Assembly (NCBI RefSeq): GCF_009674535.1 | Contig: NZ_WKJK01000001.1 | Location: forward strand, 434,001 to 498,000 | DNA: 64,000 bases | Direction of reading: 5' to 3' | DNA from: Duganella guangzhouensis | GTDB lineage: Bacteria > Pseudomonadota > Gammaproteobacteria > Burkholderiales > Burkholderiaceae_D | Part shown: positions 26,278 to 35,231 of the stretch, piece after piece | How positions within the stretch are numbered: the first letter of the stretch is position 1 | Layout: each line of letters starts with the position of its first letter | Position numbers and translations under genes: made by a program | Notes under the pieces: generated by a model | Database searches by the model: none | Seen by the model: the letters and a program-made list of their open reading frames with translations, nothing else | Told to the model about the DNA's origin: nothing

Positions 26278-27188
26278 AAATACCCAAGAGTACGCTGGAA
26301 CAATGGCAGGTGCTGCAAGCCATCGTTGAATGCGGCGGCTACGCGCAGGCGGCCGAGGCGCTGCATCGCAGCCAGTCCTCGGTCAGTTACATGGTGGCCA
26401 AGCTGCAAGAGCAACTGGGCGTCGAGCTGCTGGAAATCGACGGTCGCCGTGCCCGGCTTACCAAGAACGGCGAAGCGCTGTTGACCCGCGCCCGCGAGCT
26501 GCTGGGTGATGCCTTTCAGTTGGAGCAACTGGCCGGCAGCCTGGCCGAGGGCTGGGAGCCGCAGGTCAGCATCGCGGTCGACAGTCTGTTCCCGGTCGAA
26601 TTGCTGGTGCAGGTGCTGCGCGACTTCGAACCCTGGGCGCGCCACACCCGCGTCAATCTGGAGGAAACCGTGCTGTCCGGCTCCGAGGATGCGCTGCTGG
26701 AAAAGCGGGTCGACATTGCCATTGTCAGCCGCATCCCGCCCGGTTTTCTCGGCGATGCGTTGATGGACATCGAATTTATCGCGGTGGCCCACCCTTGTAA
26801 TCCGCTGCACGCGCTAGGGCGCGATGTCGAGGTCGATGATTTAAACCGCAACCTGCATATCGTGGTGCGCGATTCCGGCACGCTGAATCCGCGCGATCAC
26901 GGCTGGTTGAGTAGTAATCAGCGCTGGACCGTCACCAGTCCGCACACCCGAATGGAAATGATTTGTAATGGCATAGGTTTTGGCTGGCTGGCGGCGCACA
27001 AAATCCAGAAACAGCTGGAGCAGGGCTTGCTCAAGCCTTTGCCATTGCGAGTCGGGCAGCGGCAGAAATTATCCTTATCGCTGGTGGTGGCGAATCCCGA
27101 AATAGCCGGCCCGGCCACCTGCCGGCTGGCGAATTTAATCCGCAAGGTGGTGCGCGAGGGGATACAGCCACGGCCCTTGTGCGAATGA
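26274..27188 (+). CDS. LysR-family transcriptional regulator
   Basis: 304 aa starting at a GTG that overlaps the cyclase stop. The winged helix (EQWQVLQAIVECGGYAQAAE ... QSSVSYMVAKLQEQLGVELL) is followed by an effector domain (PQVSIAVDSLFPVELLVQVL). Translational coupling to a cyclase is unusual for a LysR regulator, and there is no divergent target gene. Its targets are not evident from the sequence. Confidence 0.93.
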   Translation: MKIPKSTLEQWQVLQAIVECGGYAQAAEALHRSQSSVSYMVAKLQEQLGVELLEIDGRRARLTKNGEALLTRARELLGDAFQLEQLAGSLAEGWEPQVSIAVDSLFPVELLVQVLRDFEPWARHTRVNLEETVLSGSEDALLEKRVDIAIVSRIPPGFLGDALMDIEFIAVAHPCNPLHALGRDVEVDDLNRNLHIVVRDSGTLNPRDHGWLSSNQRWTVTSPHTRMEMICNGIGFGWLAAHKIQKQLEQGLLKPLPLRVGQRQKLSLSLVVANPEIAGPATCRLANLIRKVVREGIQPRPLCE

Positions 27189-27358
27189 TATATTTCTAAA
27201 ACAGTGGTAGAAAATATTCACTTTTATAGCTATATTGAATTTTGTTAGGATATATCTGGAGTATCTCCGCAAAGTTATGGTAAATTGCGGCTATCGAATC
27301 TCACAGATTGTCACTTGAGGTTTTCTAAGTATCCAACCCATCGTTCAGAGGAATTAAG

Positions 27359-27652
27359 ATGACGACTTACCAGGAATACAAAGCGAAGATCGCTGAACTG
27401 GAGAACCTGGCAGAAAGCGCCCGTAAAAACGAGATCGCTGAAGCCAAAGAGAAAATCGCTACCATCATGCGCGATTATGGCCTGGGCTTGGCCGACCTGG
27501 GTGGTGTAGCCACCAAAACCAAGGTCTCGAAACCACGCGCACCGGTGCCAACCAAGTACCGCGACGACGCCACCGGCCAGACCTGGACCGGCCGTGGCCG
27601 CGCTCCGAAATGGCTGGAAGGCAAGAATAAAGATGATTATCTGATTAAGTAA
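27359..27652 (+). CDS. H-NS-family nucleoid protein (short BpH3-like)
   Basis: 97 aa. The N-terminal coiled coil ([19 protein letters not shown]) is joined by a Lys/Pro linker to the C-terminal DNA-binding core ([17 protein letters not shown]). The core matches the W-T-G-x-G-R-x-P signature used to bind AT-rich minor grooves. It silences foreign AT-rich DNA. The 170-base upstream region is AT-rich and may be autoregulated. A strong terminator follows. Confidence 0.93.
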   Translation: MTTYQEYKAKIAELENLAESARKNEIAEAKEKIATIMRDYGLGLADLGGVATKTKVSKPRAPVPTKYRDDATGQTWTGRGRAPKWLEGKNKDDYLIK

Positions 27653-27667
27653 TTCTCCTTCATTCTC

Positions 27668-27718
27668 AAAAGCTGGTCAGTCTGGTTTATATCGTATAAA
27701 CCGGCTACCAGCTTTTTT
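27668..27718 (+). terminator. Rho-independent terminator after the H-NS gene
   Basis: AAAAGCTGGT (27668-27677) pairs with ACCAGCTTTT (27707-27716). Inside it, GGTTTATA (27684-27691) pairs with TATAAACC (27695-27702). A run of T residues (27713-27718) ends the structure. Confidence 0.88.
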
Positions 27719-27735
27719 CTTTTTATGGCGCACTC

Positions 27736-29016
27736 ATGAAGCGTAGCCGGGCCACGGTCTTATTCTCGCTGTTTATTGCGATATTCTCATCGGCGACGCA
27801 GGCTGCCGATACCTTGTTAAGCCCGGCGCGGGTGTGGACCGGCGATGGCGCCGCGCACGCCAATTGGGCCGTGCTTATCTCCGGCGACAAGATCGCGGCG
27901 GTCGGCCCGGCCGATAAAATGAATATTCCGGCCGGCGCCGAGCGTATCAGCCTGCCGGACGCCACGCTGATCCCCGGTTTAATGGATTTGCACTCGCATG
28001 TGCTGCTGCATCCATATAACGAAACCTCGTGGGACGATCAGGTGTTAAAGGAAGCGGTGGAATACCGCACCTTGCTGGCGGGCCGTCACGCCGCCGCCAC
28101 ATTACAAGCGGGATTTACCACCTTGCGCGACCTTGGCACTGAAGGCGCCAACTATGCCGATGTTTCGATTAAAAAGGCGATTAATGACGGCGTGATCGCC
28201 GGCCCGCGTTTATTCATCGCCACCCGCGCCATCGTTGCCAGCGGTAGTTACGGCCCCTCGCCACGCAGTTACCGCGACGATATTGACCTGCCGAAAGGCG
28301 CGCAGGAAGCCAGCGGCGTTGACGAAGTGGTCAAGGCGGTGCGCGAGCAGGGCGCGCATGGCGCCGACTGGATCAAGGTCTACGCCGATTACCGCACCGG
28401 CGCCGACGGTAGCCCGCACGCCACCTTCAGCCAGGCCGAGCTGGACGCGCTGGTGCGCACCGCCCACGAGTCCGGCCGCAAAGTGTCCGCCCACGCCAGC
28501 ACCGACGAAGGCATGCGGCGCGCCACGCTGGCCGGCGTCGACACGATCGAACACGGTTACGGCGGCAGCGAAGCCACCTTCAAGCTGATGGCCGAGCGCC
28601 ATGTCGCCTATTTCCCGACGCTGACTGCGCCCGAGGCGACCAGTGAATACTTCCAGAAGTATCAGCGCGGTGGCTCACCAACGCCATCGATGCAGGCCGC
28701 CGCGCGCGCCTTCCAACTGGCGCGCAAGCTCGGCGTCACCATCGGCAACGGCAGTGACGTCGGCGTGTTCGCGCATGGCGACAACGCGCGCGAACTGGCG
28801 TGGATGGTGCGGCTGGGCATGACGCCCACCGAGGCGCTGCGCGCCGCCACCGTGGTCAATGCCGCCGTGCTGGAACAGTCGGCCACGCTGGGCCAGATCA
28901 AGCCCGGCTACCTGGCCGATCTGGTGGCGGTGCGTGGCGATCCCACCCAGGACATCGAGGCGCTGCGAACTGTCCAATTAGTAATGAAAGGCGGCATGAT
29001 TTTCCGCCGCCCGTGA
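27736..29016 (+). CDS. Exported amidohydrolase (imidazolonepropionase/prolidase-like)
   Basis: 426 aa with a signal peptide (...FSSATQA). Amidohydrolase metal site: [10 protein letters not shown] (HxH), IKVYAD (catalytic Lys region), VSAHAST and DTIEHGYG (histidines), and [10 protein letters not shown] (Asp). The C-terminal [19 protein letters not shown] is the usual beta-strand return of the family. Related secreted enzymes hydrolyse Xaa-Pro or N-acyl amino acids. The exact substrate is unknown. Confidence 0.93.
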   Translation: MKRSRATVLFSLFIAIFSSATQAADTLLSPARVWTGDGAAHANWAVLISGDKIAAVGPADKMNIPAGAERISLPDATLIPGLMDLHSHVLLHPYNETSWDDQVLKEAVEYRTLLAGRHAAATLQAGFTTLRDLGTEGANYADVSIKKAINDGVIAGPRLFIATRAIVASGSYGPSPRSYRDDIDLPKGAQEASGVDEVVKAVREQGAHGADWIKVYADYRTGADGSPHATFSQAELDALVRTAHESGRKVSAHASTDEGMRRATLAGVDTIEHGYGGSEATFKLMAERHVAYFPTLTAPEATSEYFQKYQRGGSPTPSMQAAARAFQLARKLGVTIGNGSDVGVFAHGDNARELAWMVRLGMTPTEALRAATVVNAAVLEQSATLGQIKPGYLADLVAVRGDPTQDIEALRTVQLVMKGGMIFRRP

Positions 29017-29050
29017 GCCGGACCGGTCCATTTCATGCGATCATGTAGGG

Positions 29051-29665
29051 ATGGCTTCTATACCACTATTTCCTCTGAAAACCATTCTGTTTCCTGACGG
29101 ACATTTGCCGTTGCAGGTGTTTGAAGTGCGCTACCTGGATCTGGTCAAGCGCTGCATCGCCAAAGGGGAGGAGTTTGGCGTGGTATCGCTGCTGGACGGC
29201 AGCGAAGTGCGGGTGCCGGACCAGCACGAAACCCTGTCCGGCGCTGGCACCATGGCGCGCATCGTCGACTGGAGCGCGCCGCTGCCGGGACTGCTGCAAA
29301 TCTCCTGCATCGGCACCACGCGCTTCCAGGTCAAATCGGCCGAACAGCTGAAGCACGGCCTGTGGATGGCCGAGGTGGACGAGGTTGCCGAAGACATGGT
29401 GGTGCCCATCCCTAGCGAACAGCAGGACGTGGCCAACGCGCTGGGCGCGCTGATCCGCTCGCTGCAAAAGAAACAGATCTCCACCGCCAATATGTCGCTG
29501 GCGCCGCCGTACCGGCTGGACGAAGCCGGCTGGGTGGCCAATCGCTGGTGCGAACTGCTGCGGCTGGATCTGGAAGAAAAGCAGCGCCTGCTGCTGCAGG
29601 AAAATCCGGTGCTGCGCCTGGAGCTGGTGCAGGACGTGCTGGCCGAGAACGGCCTGCTGGATTAA
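29051..29665 (+). CDS. LON N-terminal (substrate-binding) domain protein
   Basis: 204 aa consisting only of the Lon protease N-domain: IPLFPLKTILFPDGHLPLQVFEVRYLDLVKRC and later LLQISCIGTTRFQV, given here in parts. It has no AAA or protease domain. Stand-alone LON-domain proteins are widespread in proteobacteria; their role is unclear and substrate recognition is presumed. The stop overlaps the convergent DMT transporter gene by four bases. Confidence 0.9.
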   Translation: MASIPLFPLKTILFPDGHLPLQVFEVRYLDLVKRCIAKGEEFGVVSLLDGSEVRVPDQHETLSGAGTMARIVDWSAPLPGLLQISCIGTTRFQVKSAEQLKHGLWMAEVDEVAEDMVVPIPSEQQDVANALGALIRSLQKKQISTANMSLAPPYRLDEAGWVANRWCELLRLDLEEKQRLLLQENPVLRLELVQDVLAENGLLD

Positions 29666-30621
29666 TCCGCGTGCGCCTCGCTGGGGTCTTCCAGCGCGTG
29701 GATCCGCACTGACCACATCACCCCCGCCACCAGTAACAGCATCGCCGCCACCTCCAGCGTGCGCGGCAACTGCTGCTTGTAGATAAAGCCGTACAGCAGC
29801 GCGAACAGCGTCTCGAACAGGATCAGTTGGCCGGACAAAGTCAGCGGCACCTTGCGGCTGGCGATATTCCACAAATGGTTGCCGATGGCCGAGGCGCCCA
29901 GCGCGATCACCGCGTTGACCAGCCAGAACAGACCCCAGTCGCGGCCACTGGCCGCCCCGGCCGCGCCGGTCACATCGCCATGGAACACGGCCAGCGCCAC
30001 CAGCGCGATCACCAGCGCGATCAGGCCGCTGGACACGCCGTACAGCGCCGACCATTCGCCGCTGCTGAAATGCGGATTGCGTTTCAGGTAGCGCGCGTTG
30101 TCGACTGAGTACCAGGTCCAGCAGGCCAGTGCACCGGCCGCGCACAGCACCCCGAGCAGCTTCCACGCCAGCGGCATGCCGTTGCCGCTGTCATGCGTGA
30201 AGACGTCGACGTTGATGCAGGCGATGCCGGCCGCCACCAGCAGCAGCGGCCAGGTCAGCTGTTTCAGCGGCACCGAGCCATGGTCCTTGTGGCCGATCAG
30301 CGTGACCGAAATCGGCAGCACGCCGATAATCAGCGAGGTCGCCGCCACGCCGGCAAATTTGACGCCCAGCGCAAGCAGCATGTAGTAGACGATGTTGCCG
30401 GCCAGCGCATGCTTGACCATGGCGACAATGTCGGCGCGATCCAGCCGGCGCAGCAGCGGCGGCAGGCGCCCGGCCATTACGCTGGCGGCGATCAGGCCAT
30501 AGGCGATGTAGCGCCCGCACGCCATCTCCAGCGGCGAAAACGCGCTGAGGAACACCGGTGCCACAAACACCATGCCCCACAGGGCACCGGCCAGCAAGCC
30601 ACACAACACGCCTTGCCACAT
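29662..30621 (-). CDS. DMT-superfamily (EamA) transporter
   Basis: 319 aa with ten transmembrane helices in two EamA repeats (GLLAGALWGMVFVAPVFLSAF in the first; ALGASAIGNHLWNIASRKVP in the second). It would export a metabolite, possibly an amino acid. It lies 12 bases downstream of the DUF1294 gene, itself overlapping trpS, so it is the third gene of a trpS operon. A link to tryptophan or another amino acid is speculative. Confidence 0.9.
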   Translation of the reverse strand: MWQGVLCGLLAGALWGMVFVAPVFLSAFSPLEMACGRYIAYGLIAASVMAGRLPPLLRRLDRADIVAMVKHALAGNIVYYMLLALGVKFAGVAATSLIIGVLPISVTLIGHKDHGSVPLKQLTWPLLLVAAGIACINVDVFTHDSGNGMPLAWKLLGVLCAAGALACWTWYSVDNARYLKRNPHFSSGEWSALYGVSSGLIALVIALVALAVFHGDVTGAAGAASGRDWGLFWLVNAVIALGASAIGNHLWNIASRKVPLTLSGQLILFETLFALLYGFIYKQQLPRTLEVAAMLLLVAGVMWSVRIHALEDPSEAHAD

Positions 30622-30633
30622 GGTTTTACGTCC

Positions 30634-30915
30634 TTAAAGAAGAGTGCAGAGCCACCACAGCGCCGCGAGATTCAGTGCGACGCTGGACCAGTAGGTCAGC
30701 TGGAAAGAGGTCTTAATGGTCTTGTGGCGCAGCAGGCGTTGCGCCAGTAGTCCGCCGGGCCAGCCGCAGCACAGACCCAGCAGCAATAGTGTGCGCTCCG
30801 GTATGCGTCGCTCGCCGCGCCGGGCGGCCGACTTGTCGATCGCATAGGCGATGAAGCAGAGCAGGCTGGCGATGCCGTAAGCGGCCGCCAGCCAAAGCTG
30901 CCAGGAAGCGATCAG
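30634..30915 (-). CDS. DUF1294-family small membrane protein, non-ATG start
   Basis: About 93 aa read from CTG 30915, which overlaps the trpS stop as CTGA. An in-frame TGA lies a few codons further upstream and there is no ATG, GTG or TTG in between. The sequence has [40 protein letters not shown] and [11 protein letters not shown]. This matches the DUF1294 signature DK-x-A-R-G-x-W-R-I-P-E plus R-H-K-T-x-K-x-x-F. Three or four membrane helices. The gene is easily missed because it lacks a standard start codon. Confidence 0.75.
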   Translation of the reverse strand: MIASWQLWLAAAYGIASLLCFIAYAIDKSAARRGERRIPERTLLLLGLCCGWPGGLLAQRLLRHKTIKTSFQLTYWSSVALNLAALWWLCTLL

Positions 30916-31961
30916 AAGTAGCTCAGGCCGAGCGCGGCCTTGACTTCATCGGCGGTCTGCGCCGCCACTTCGCGCGCGCGGAAAGTGCCTTCCTTCAGCA
31001 GCTGCATGATGTAGCCCTTGTCCTTGGCCAGCTCTTCGCGGCGGGCGCGGATTGGCGCCAGCATCTCCTGCAGCACCACTTCCAGGCGTTTCTTGACGAT
31101 GGAATCGCCCAGGCCGCCGCGCACGTAGTGGGCCTTCATTTCTTCCAGCTTGTCCTTTTCCGGGTCGAAGGCGTCCAGGTAGATGAAGGCGACGTTGCCT
31201 TCCAGGTGGCCCGGATCTTCAACGCGCAGGTGCAGCGGGTCGGTGTAGACCTTTTTCACGGCGGCGGTGATTTCGGCCGCAGTGGCGCCCAGGTTGATGG
31301 TGTTGCCCAGCGATTTGCTCATCTTGGCTTTGCCGTCGATGCCCGGCAGGCGGCCGAGGTCCGGCACCAGTGCCTTGCACTCGACCAGAATTTCTTTATC
31401 AACGATGCGGTTGAAGCGGCGCACGATTTCGTTGGTCTGCTCGATCATCGGAATCTGGTCTTCACCCACCGGCACCAGCGTGGCCTTGAAGGCCGAGATG
31501 TCGGCGGCCTGCGAGGCCGGGTAGGTCAGGAAGCCGGCCGGGATGTCGCGCTCGAAGCCGCGCAGCGCGATTTCGGTTTTCACGGTCGGGTTACGCTCCA
31601 GGCGCGCCACGGTGACCATGTTCAGGTAGTAGAAAGTCAGCTCGGCCAGCTCGGGAATCTGCGACTGGATCAGGATGGTGGACTTGGCCGGGTCGATGCC
31701 CACCGCCAGATAGTCCAGCGCCACTTCGACCACGTTACGGTGCACCTTGTTGGTGTCGTCCATATTGTCGGTCAGCGCCTGCGAGTCGGCCAGCATGATG
31801 AATTGCTTGAACTGGTGCTGATATTCGACGCGGTTGCGCAGGCTGCCAACGTAGTGGCCCAGGTGCAGCGGGCCGGTCGGACGGTCACCGGTCAGGATGA
31901 TTTGCGGACCTTTGGGGGCGACGGCGACGGCTTCGGTAGTGGGCGTTTCAGGCAGACTCAT
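30912..31961 (-). CDS. trpS: Tryptophanyl-tRNA synthetase
   Basis: 349-aa class I synthetase charging tRNA-Trp. [17 protein letters not shown] holds the HIGH-type motif (HLGH) and AKMSKSLGN the KMSKS loop; [10 protein letters not shown] and [13 protein letters not shown] are further TrpRS motifs. The N-terminal 18 residues are an Ala/Val/Pro-rich extension. GAGGA precedes the start. First gene of an operon with DUF1294 and a DMT exporter; a terminator-like hairpin lies in its leader. Confidence 0.97.
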   Translation of the reverse strand: MSLPETPTTEAVAVAPKGPQIILTGDRPTGPLHLGHYVGSLRNRVEYQHQFKQFIMLADSQALTDNMDDTNKVHRNVVEVALDYLAVGIDPAKSTILIQSQIPELAELTFYYLNMVTVARLERNPTVKTEIALRGFERDIPAGFLTYPASQAADISAFKATLVPVGEDQIPMIEQTNEIVRRFNRIVDKEILVECKALVPDLGRLPGIDGKAKMSKSLGNTINLGATAAEITAAVKKVYTDPLHLRVEDPGHLEGNVAFIYLDAFDPEKDKLEEMKAHYVRGGLGDSIVKKRLEVVLQEMLAPIRARREELAKDKGYIMQLLKEGTFRAREVAAQTADEVKAALGLSYF

Positions 31962-32010
31962 CAGGATTCCTCGGGGTTGCTAGGGTTTGCCCCGGTCCAG
32001 CGCGCACATA

Positions 32011-32040
32011 ATAAAAACGCCACCAGACAGGGGCGGCGTT
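32011..32040 (-). terminator. Terminator-like hairpin in the trpS leader
   Basis: On the minus strand, AACGCC (32040-32035) pairs with GGCGTT (32021-32016) and is followed by TTTTATTAT. It ends 50 bases before the trpS start. It may be an attenuator for the trpS operon or the end of an upstream transcript; no leader peptide with Trp codons is evident. Confidence 0.45.
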
Positions 32041-32222
32041 GATAAAAATATCACTTCACTATGGGTGTACAGTGGCCGCGCTCGCTAGGAGCGGCGCCAA
32101 TACGTGTGGGCGTGAGGCGGGGCATAAAAAATCATGGCCGTATGGTTGCAGGTCATGGCCGGTCTGTCAAGTTCAGGAACCATTTTGCGCGCCTGGCGGT
32201 CTAAGCTGAAAAGGAGTGCAAC

Positions 32223-32495
32223 ATGGCTAACAATCTTGATATGAATGCCTTCGTCGATACACTGGTGGCGGGCGACTTTTCCCAGAAGCAGGCTACGACG
32301 TTGGCCGCCGCACTGGTCACACTGATCGATGCCCATATGGTTACGAGGGAGTATCTGGACATGCGGCTCAATGAGCTGCGGCTTGAATTCCGGGCCGACC
32401 TGGCAAATCTCAAGGCCGACTTGATTCAGTGGATTTGCGGACTGCTGATAGCCCAAGCAGGCGTCACCGCAGTACTCTTTAAATTGCTGCATTAA
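32223..32495 (+). CDS. DUF1640/CCDC90-like coiled-coil membrane protein
   Basis: 90 aa after AAAAGGAG. A helical N-terminal region (DTLVAGDFSQKQATTLAAAL) leads into an amphipathic coiled coil (LDMRLNELRLEFRADLANLK) and a C-terminal membrane anchor (WICGLLIAQAGVTAVLF). This is the layout of bacterial DUF1640 proteins, related to mitochondrial CCDC90/MCUR1. The bacterial function is unknown. Its stop codon abuts the next reading frame, but that gene probably begins at 32534. Confidence 0.72.
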   Translation: MANNLDMNAFVDTLVAGDFSQKQATTLAAALVTLIDAHMVTREYLDMRLNELRLEFRADLANLKADLIQWICGLLIAQAGVTAVLFKLLH

Positions 32496-32533
32496 TGGTA
32501 TATTGCTCCTTTGGAATTCTCACTGGAGCCGAG

Positions 32534-34429
32534 ATGCGTGGTCCTGTTATTGCTGCACTGCTTGCCCTGTCTGCCCCTGCCTTTGCGCAGACTCCTGCCA
32601 TGGCGCCGGACATTCCCGCCAAGTTCGACACCATCATCCCCAACGCCGACTATATCAAGCGCGAGGTGATGATACCGATGCGTGACGGCGTCAAACTGCA
32701 CACCGTCATCGTGATCCCGAAAGGCGCCCAGCATGCGCCGATCGTGTTGACCCGCACACCATACAACGCCAGCGGCCGCGCCGCCCGCAACGTCAGTCCC
32801 AACCTGCAGTCCATCGTGGCCCAGGGCGACGAGACCATGATGAGCGAGGGCTACATCCGCGTGTTCCAGGACGTGCGCGGCAAATACGGCTCGGAAGGCG
32901 ATTACGTCATGACCCGTCCGCTGATCGGCCCGCTGAACAACACCCGCACCGACCACTCCACCGACGCCTGGGACACCATCGACTGGCTGGTCAAGAACAC
33001 TCCCGAATCCAACGGCAAGGTCGGCATGATAGGCTCGTCCTACGAAGGCTTTACCGTGCTGATGGCGCTGATCAACCCGCATCCGGCGCTGAAAGTGGCA
33101 GTGCCGATGAGCCCGATGGTCGACGGCTGGCGTGGCGACGACTGGTTCCACAACGGCGCCTTCCGCACCTCCAACCTGAACTACATCGCCGGCCAGACCG
33201 CTGCGCGCGGCTCCGGCAAGCAACTGGCCACCGGCGTCTACGACGATTACGAGGCCCTGCTGCGTGCCGGTTCGATCGCCAGCTACGCCGCGCAATTCGG
33301 CGTCGATCAGCTGAACTTCACCAAGAAACTGTTCGAGCATCCAGCCTACGACAGCTACTGGCAAAACCAGGCGCTGGACAAAATCCTCGCCAAGCGCGAC
33401 CTCAAAGTGCCGACCATGACCGTGGTCGGCTACTGGGACCAGGAAGACATCTACGGCGCCCACGCGGTCTACAGCGCGCTGGAACCGAAGGACAAGGACA
33501 ACAACAAGAACTATCTGGTGGTCGGCCCGTGGCGCCATAGCGGCGTCAATTACGAAGGCTCGACGCTGGGCGCGCTCAAGTTCACCGGCGACACCGCGCT
33601 GGAATTCCGCCGCGACTTCATGCAGCCCTTCCTCGACCAGTACCTGAAGGACGGCGCGCCGGTCGCTGATACGCCGCCGGTGCTGTACTACCAGACCGGC
33701 ATCAACCGCTGGCAAAAGCTGCCGCAATGGCCGCTGGCTTGTGCCGACAGCTGCGCCGCGCCGCTCAAGCCAATCTATCTGCAGAACGATTTCAAGCTGG
33801 GCTTCCAGGCCGCGCAGGATGGCGCCGCAGCCTACGACGAATACGTGGCCGATCCGGCCAAGCCGGTGCCGTTCGTACCGCGTCCGGTGCGCATCAGCGA
33901 TGGCAATGTGTGGAAACCGTGGCTGGTGAGCGATCAGCGCAGCTTCTCCGACCGCACCGACGTGCTGACCTATGTGACCGAGCCGCTGAAAGCCAAAGTG
34001 CAGATCGCCGGCCAGCCGATGGTCAACCTGTACGCCGCCACCACCGGCACCGATGCCGACTGGGTGGTCAAGCTGATCGACGTCTACCCGGACGAAGTGC
34101 CGTCGCAGCCAGAACTGGGCGGCTACCAGCTGGGCATCGCGATGGACATCTTCCGCGGCCGTTACCGCAACAGCCTGGAAACGCCATCGCCGATTCCGGC
34201 CAATGAAGTGCAGCGTTACCGCTTTGCGCTGCCGAACGCCAACCACGTCTTCCTGCCGGGCCACCGCATCATGGTGCAGATCCAGTCCAGCTGGTTCCCG
34301 CTGTATGACCGTAACCCGCAGACCTACGTGCCGAACATCTTCTACGCCAAGCCATCCGATTACAAGAAGGCCACGCTGAAGGTGTACCACAACAGCGCGA
34401 TCGAACTGCCGCTGGTTGAAGCGAAGTAG
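32534..34429 (+). CDS. Exported CocE/NonD-family hydrolase (alpha-amino-acid ester hydrolase-like)
   Basis: 631 aa from the ATG behind TGGAG; this start gives a clean signal peptide (...SAPAFA). The alpha/beta-hydrolase S15 fold shows the nucleophile motif GSSYEGFT, the Asp region GYWDQEDIYG and His in GPWRHSGVNYEG. A C-terminal jelly-roll (PLKAKVQIAGQPMVNLYAAT ... VDWVVKLIDVYPD-type) is typical of CocE and alpha-amino-acid ester hydrolases. The size matches AEHs. It likely hydrolyses ester or amide bonds in the periplasm; beta-lactam or amino-acid ester substrates are possible. Confidence 0.93.
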   Translation: MRGPVIAALLALSAPAFAQTPAMAPDIPAKFDTIIPNADYIKREVMIPMRDGVKLHTVIVIPKGAQHAPIVLTRTPYNASGRAARNVSPNLQSIVAQGDETMMSEGYIRVFQDVRGKYGSEGDYVMTRPLIGPLNNTRTDHSTDAWDTIDWLVKNTPESNGKVGMIGSSYEGFTVLMALINPHPALKVAVPMSPMVDGWRGDDWFHNGAFRTSNLNYIAGQTAARGSGKQLATGVYDDYEALLRAGSIASYAAQFGVDQLNFTKKLFEHPAYDSYWQNQALDKILAKRDLKVPTMTVVGYWDQEDIYGAHAVYSALEPKDKDNNKNYLVVGPWRHSGVNYEGSTLGALKFTGDTALEFRRDFMQPFLDQYLKDGAPVADTPPVLYYQTGINRWQKLPQWPLACADSCAAPLKPIYLQNDFKLGFQAAQDGAAAYDEYVADPAKPVPFVPRPVRISDGNVWKPWLVSDQRSFSDRTDVLTYVTEPLKAKVQIAGQPMVNLYAATTGTDADWVVKLIDVYPDEVPSQPELGGYQLGIAMDIFRGRYRNSLETPSPIPANEVQRYRFALPNANHVFLPGHRIMVQIQSSWFPLYDRNPQTYVPNIFYAKPSDYKKATLKVYHNSAIELPLVEAK

Positions 34430-34433
34430 TGGT

Positions 34434-35231
34434 TTAGCGCGGACGGACGCTGTCGGTCAGCACGTCCGCGCGGAAGTACTGTAGATAGCCTTCCATGATC
34501 TGATTGGATTTGCCGGCCTTTTCCAGCGCCTCGCGCAGCAGCGCGTGGTCTTCCGGCGCCAGCGTGTTGGCGATGTAGGCGCCGGTCATGCTCCACGGCA
34601 GCTCGGGAATGGCTTCCGCTTTCAGCTTCTCCTGCAAGCCGTGCACGCGCGGTTCGCGGCGGATGGCGCCGGCCATCAGCGTCGGTCCCATGATGGTGAG
34701 GTCGGCCGAGCCGGAATTGAGCAGCCGCGCCACCGCGATCACATCCACCTCGACAAATAAACGGCCCTGTTTCTGCAGCTCGTCGATCAGCGTTGCATAG
34801 TGGTTGCCGTAATCGAAACCGCGCACCACCGCCACCCGCAAATCGCGCCGCGCCAGCAGATCCTGCGCGCTGGTGATGGGCGCGCGGCCGCTGTTCACCG
34901 AAATCAGCATGGCGCGATGGTTAATCATCGGGATGAAGGTACCAATGCGGTCGCGCTCCGGCGTGCGCGAGGCCGGCACCAGCACATCGACCTTGCCGGC
35001 GTTGAACATCGCCATCTGACGCGCGCGCGGCACCACGCTGAATACGAAATGGCACCCGGTGCGCGGCGTCAGGCTGCGCAACACGTCCGGGTAAATGCCG
35101 CGCACTTCAGCGCCGTCGGTGATGACGCTGGCGCCGTTGGACGACACCGGCACCGAGATATCGCGCGAGCAGCCAGCCTGCGCGGCGCCATGTGCCGCCA
35201 GCGCGACCAGGGCTGCCGCCAGCAGCTTCAT
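34434..35231 (-). CDS. Periplasmic substrate-binding protein (ABC SBP family 3-like)
   Basis: 265 aa from ATG 35231, which overlaps the MFS stop (ATGA). Signal peptide ...AAHGAAQA. Type 2 periplasmic-binding fold: EVRGIYPDVLRSLTPRTGCH, FNAGKVDVLVPASRTPERD, DLRVAVVRGFDYGN and ADLTIMGPTLMAG. No ABC permease or ATPase genes are nearby. It probably serves as a sensor or binding partner rather than for classic ABC import. Confidence 0.85.
   Translation of the reverse strand: MKLLAAALVALAAHGAAQAGCSRDISVPVSSNGASVITDGAEVRGIYPDVLRSLTPRTGCHFVFSVVPRARQMAMFNAGKVDVLVPASRTPERDRIGTFIPMINHRAMLISVNSGRAPITSAQDLLARRDLRVAVVRGFDYGNHYATLIDELQKQGRLFVEVDVIAVARLLNSGSADLTIMGPTLMAGAIRREPRVHGLQEKLKAEAIPELPWSMTGAYIANTLAPEDHALLREALEKAGKSNQIMEGYLQYFRADVLTDSVRPR

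Noticed and set aside
30713..30895. 60-codon minus-strand ATG frame after trpS
   Set aside because: It is a shifted frame over the real DUF1294 gene, which carries the family motifs in the adjacent frame.
32070..32180. Possible small RNA gene in the trpS/DUF1640 gap
   Set aside because: Short imperfect repeats (TCATGGCCG) and weak hairpins only; no clear promoter and terminator pair.
32492..34390. 632-codon minus-strand open frame opposite the CocE hydrolase
   Set aside because: No family motifs and a His/Val/Gln-rich composition typical of antisense frames.
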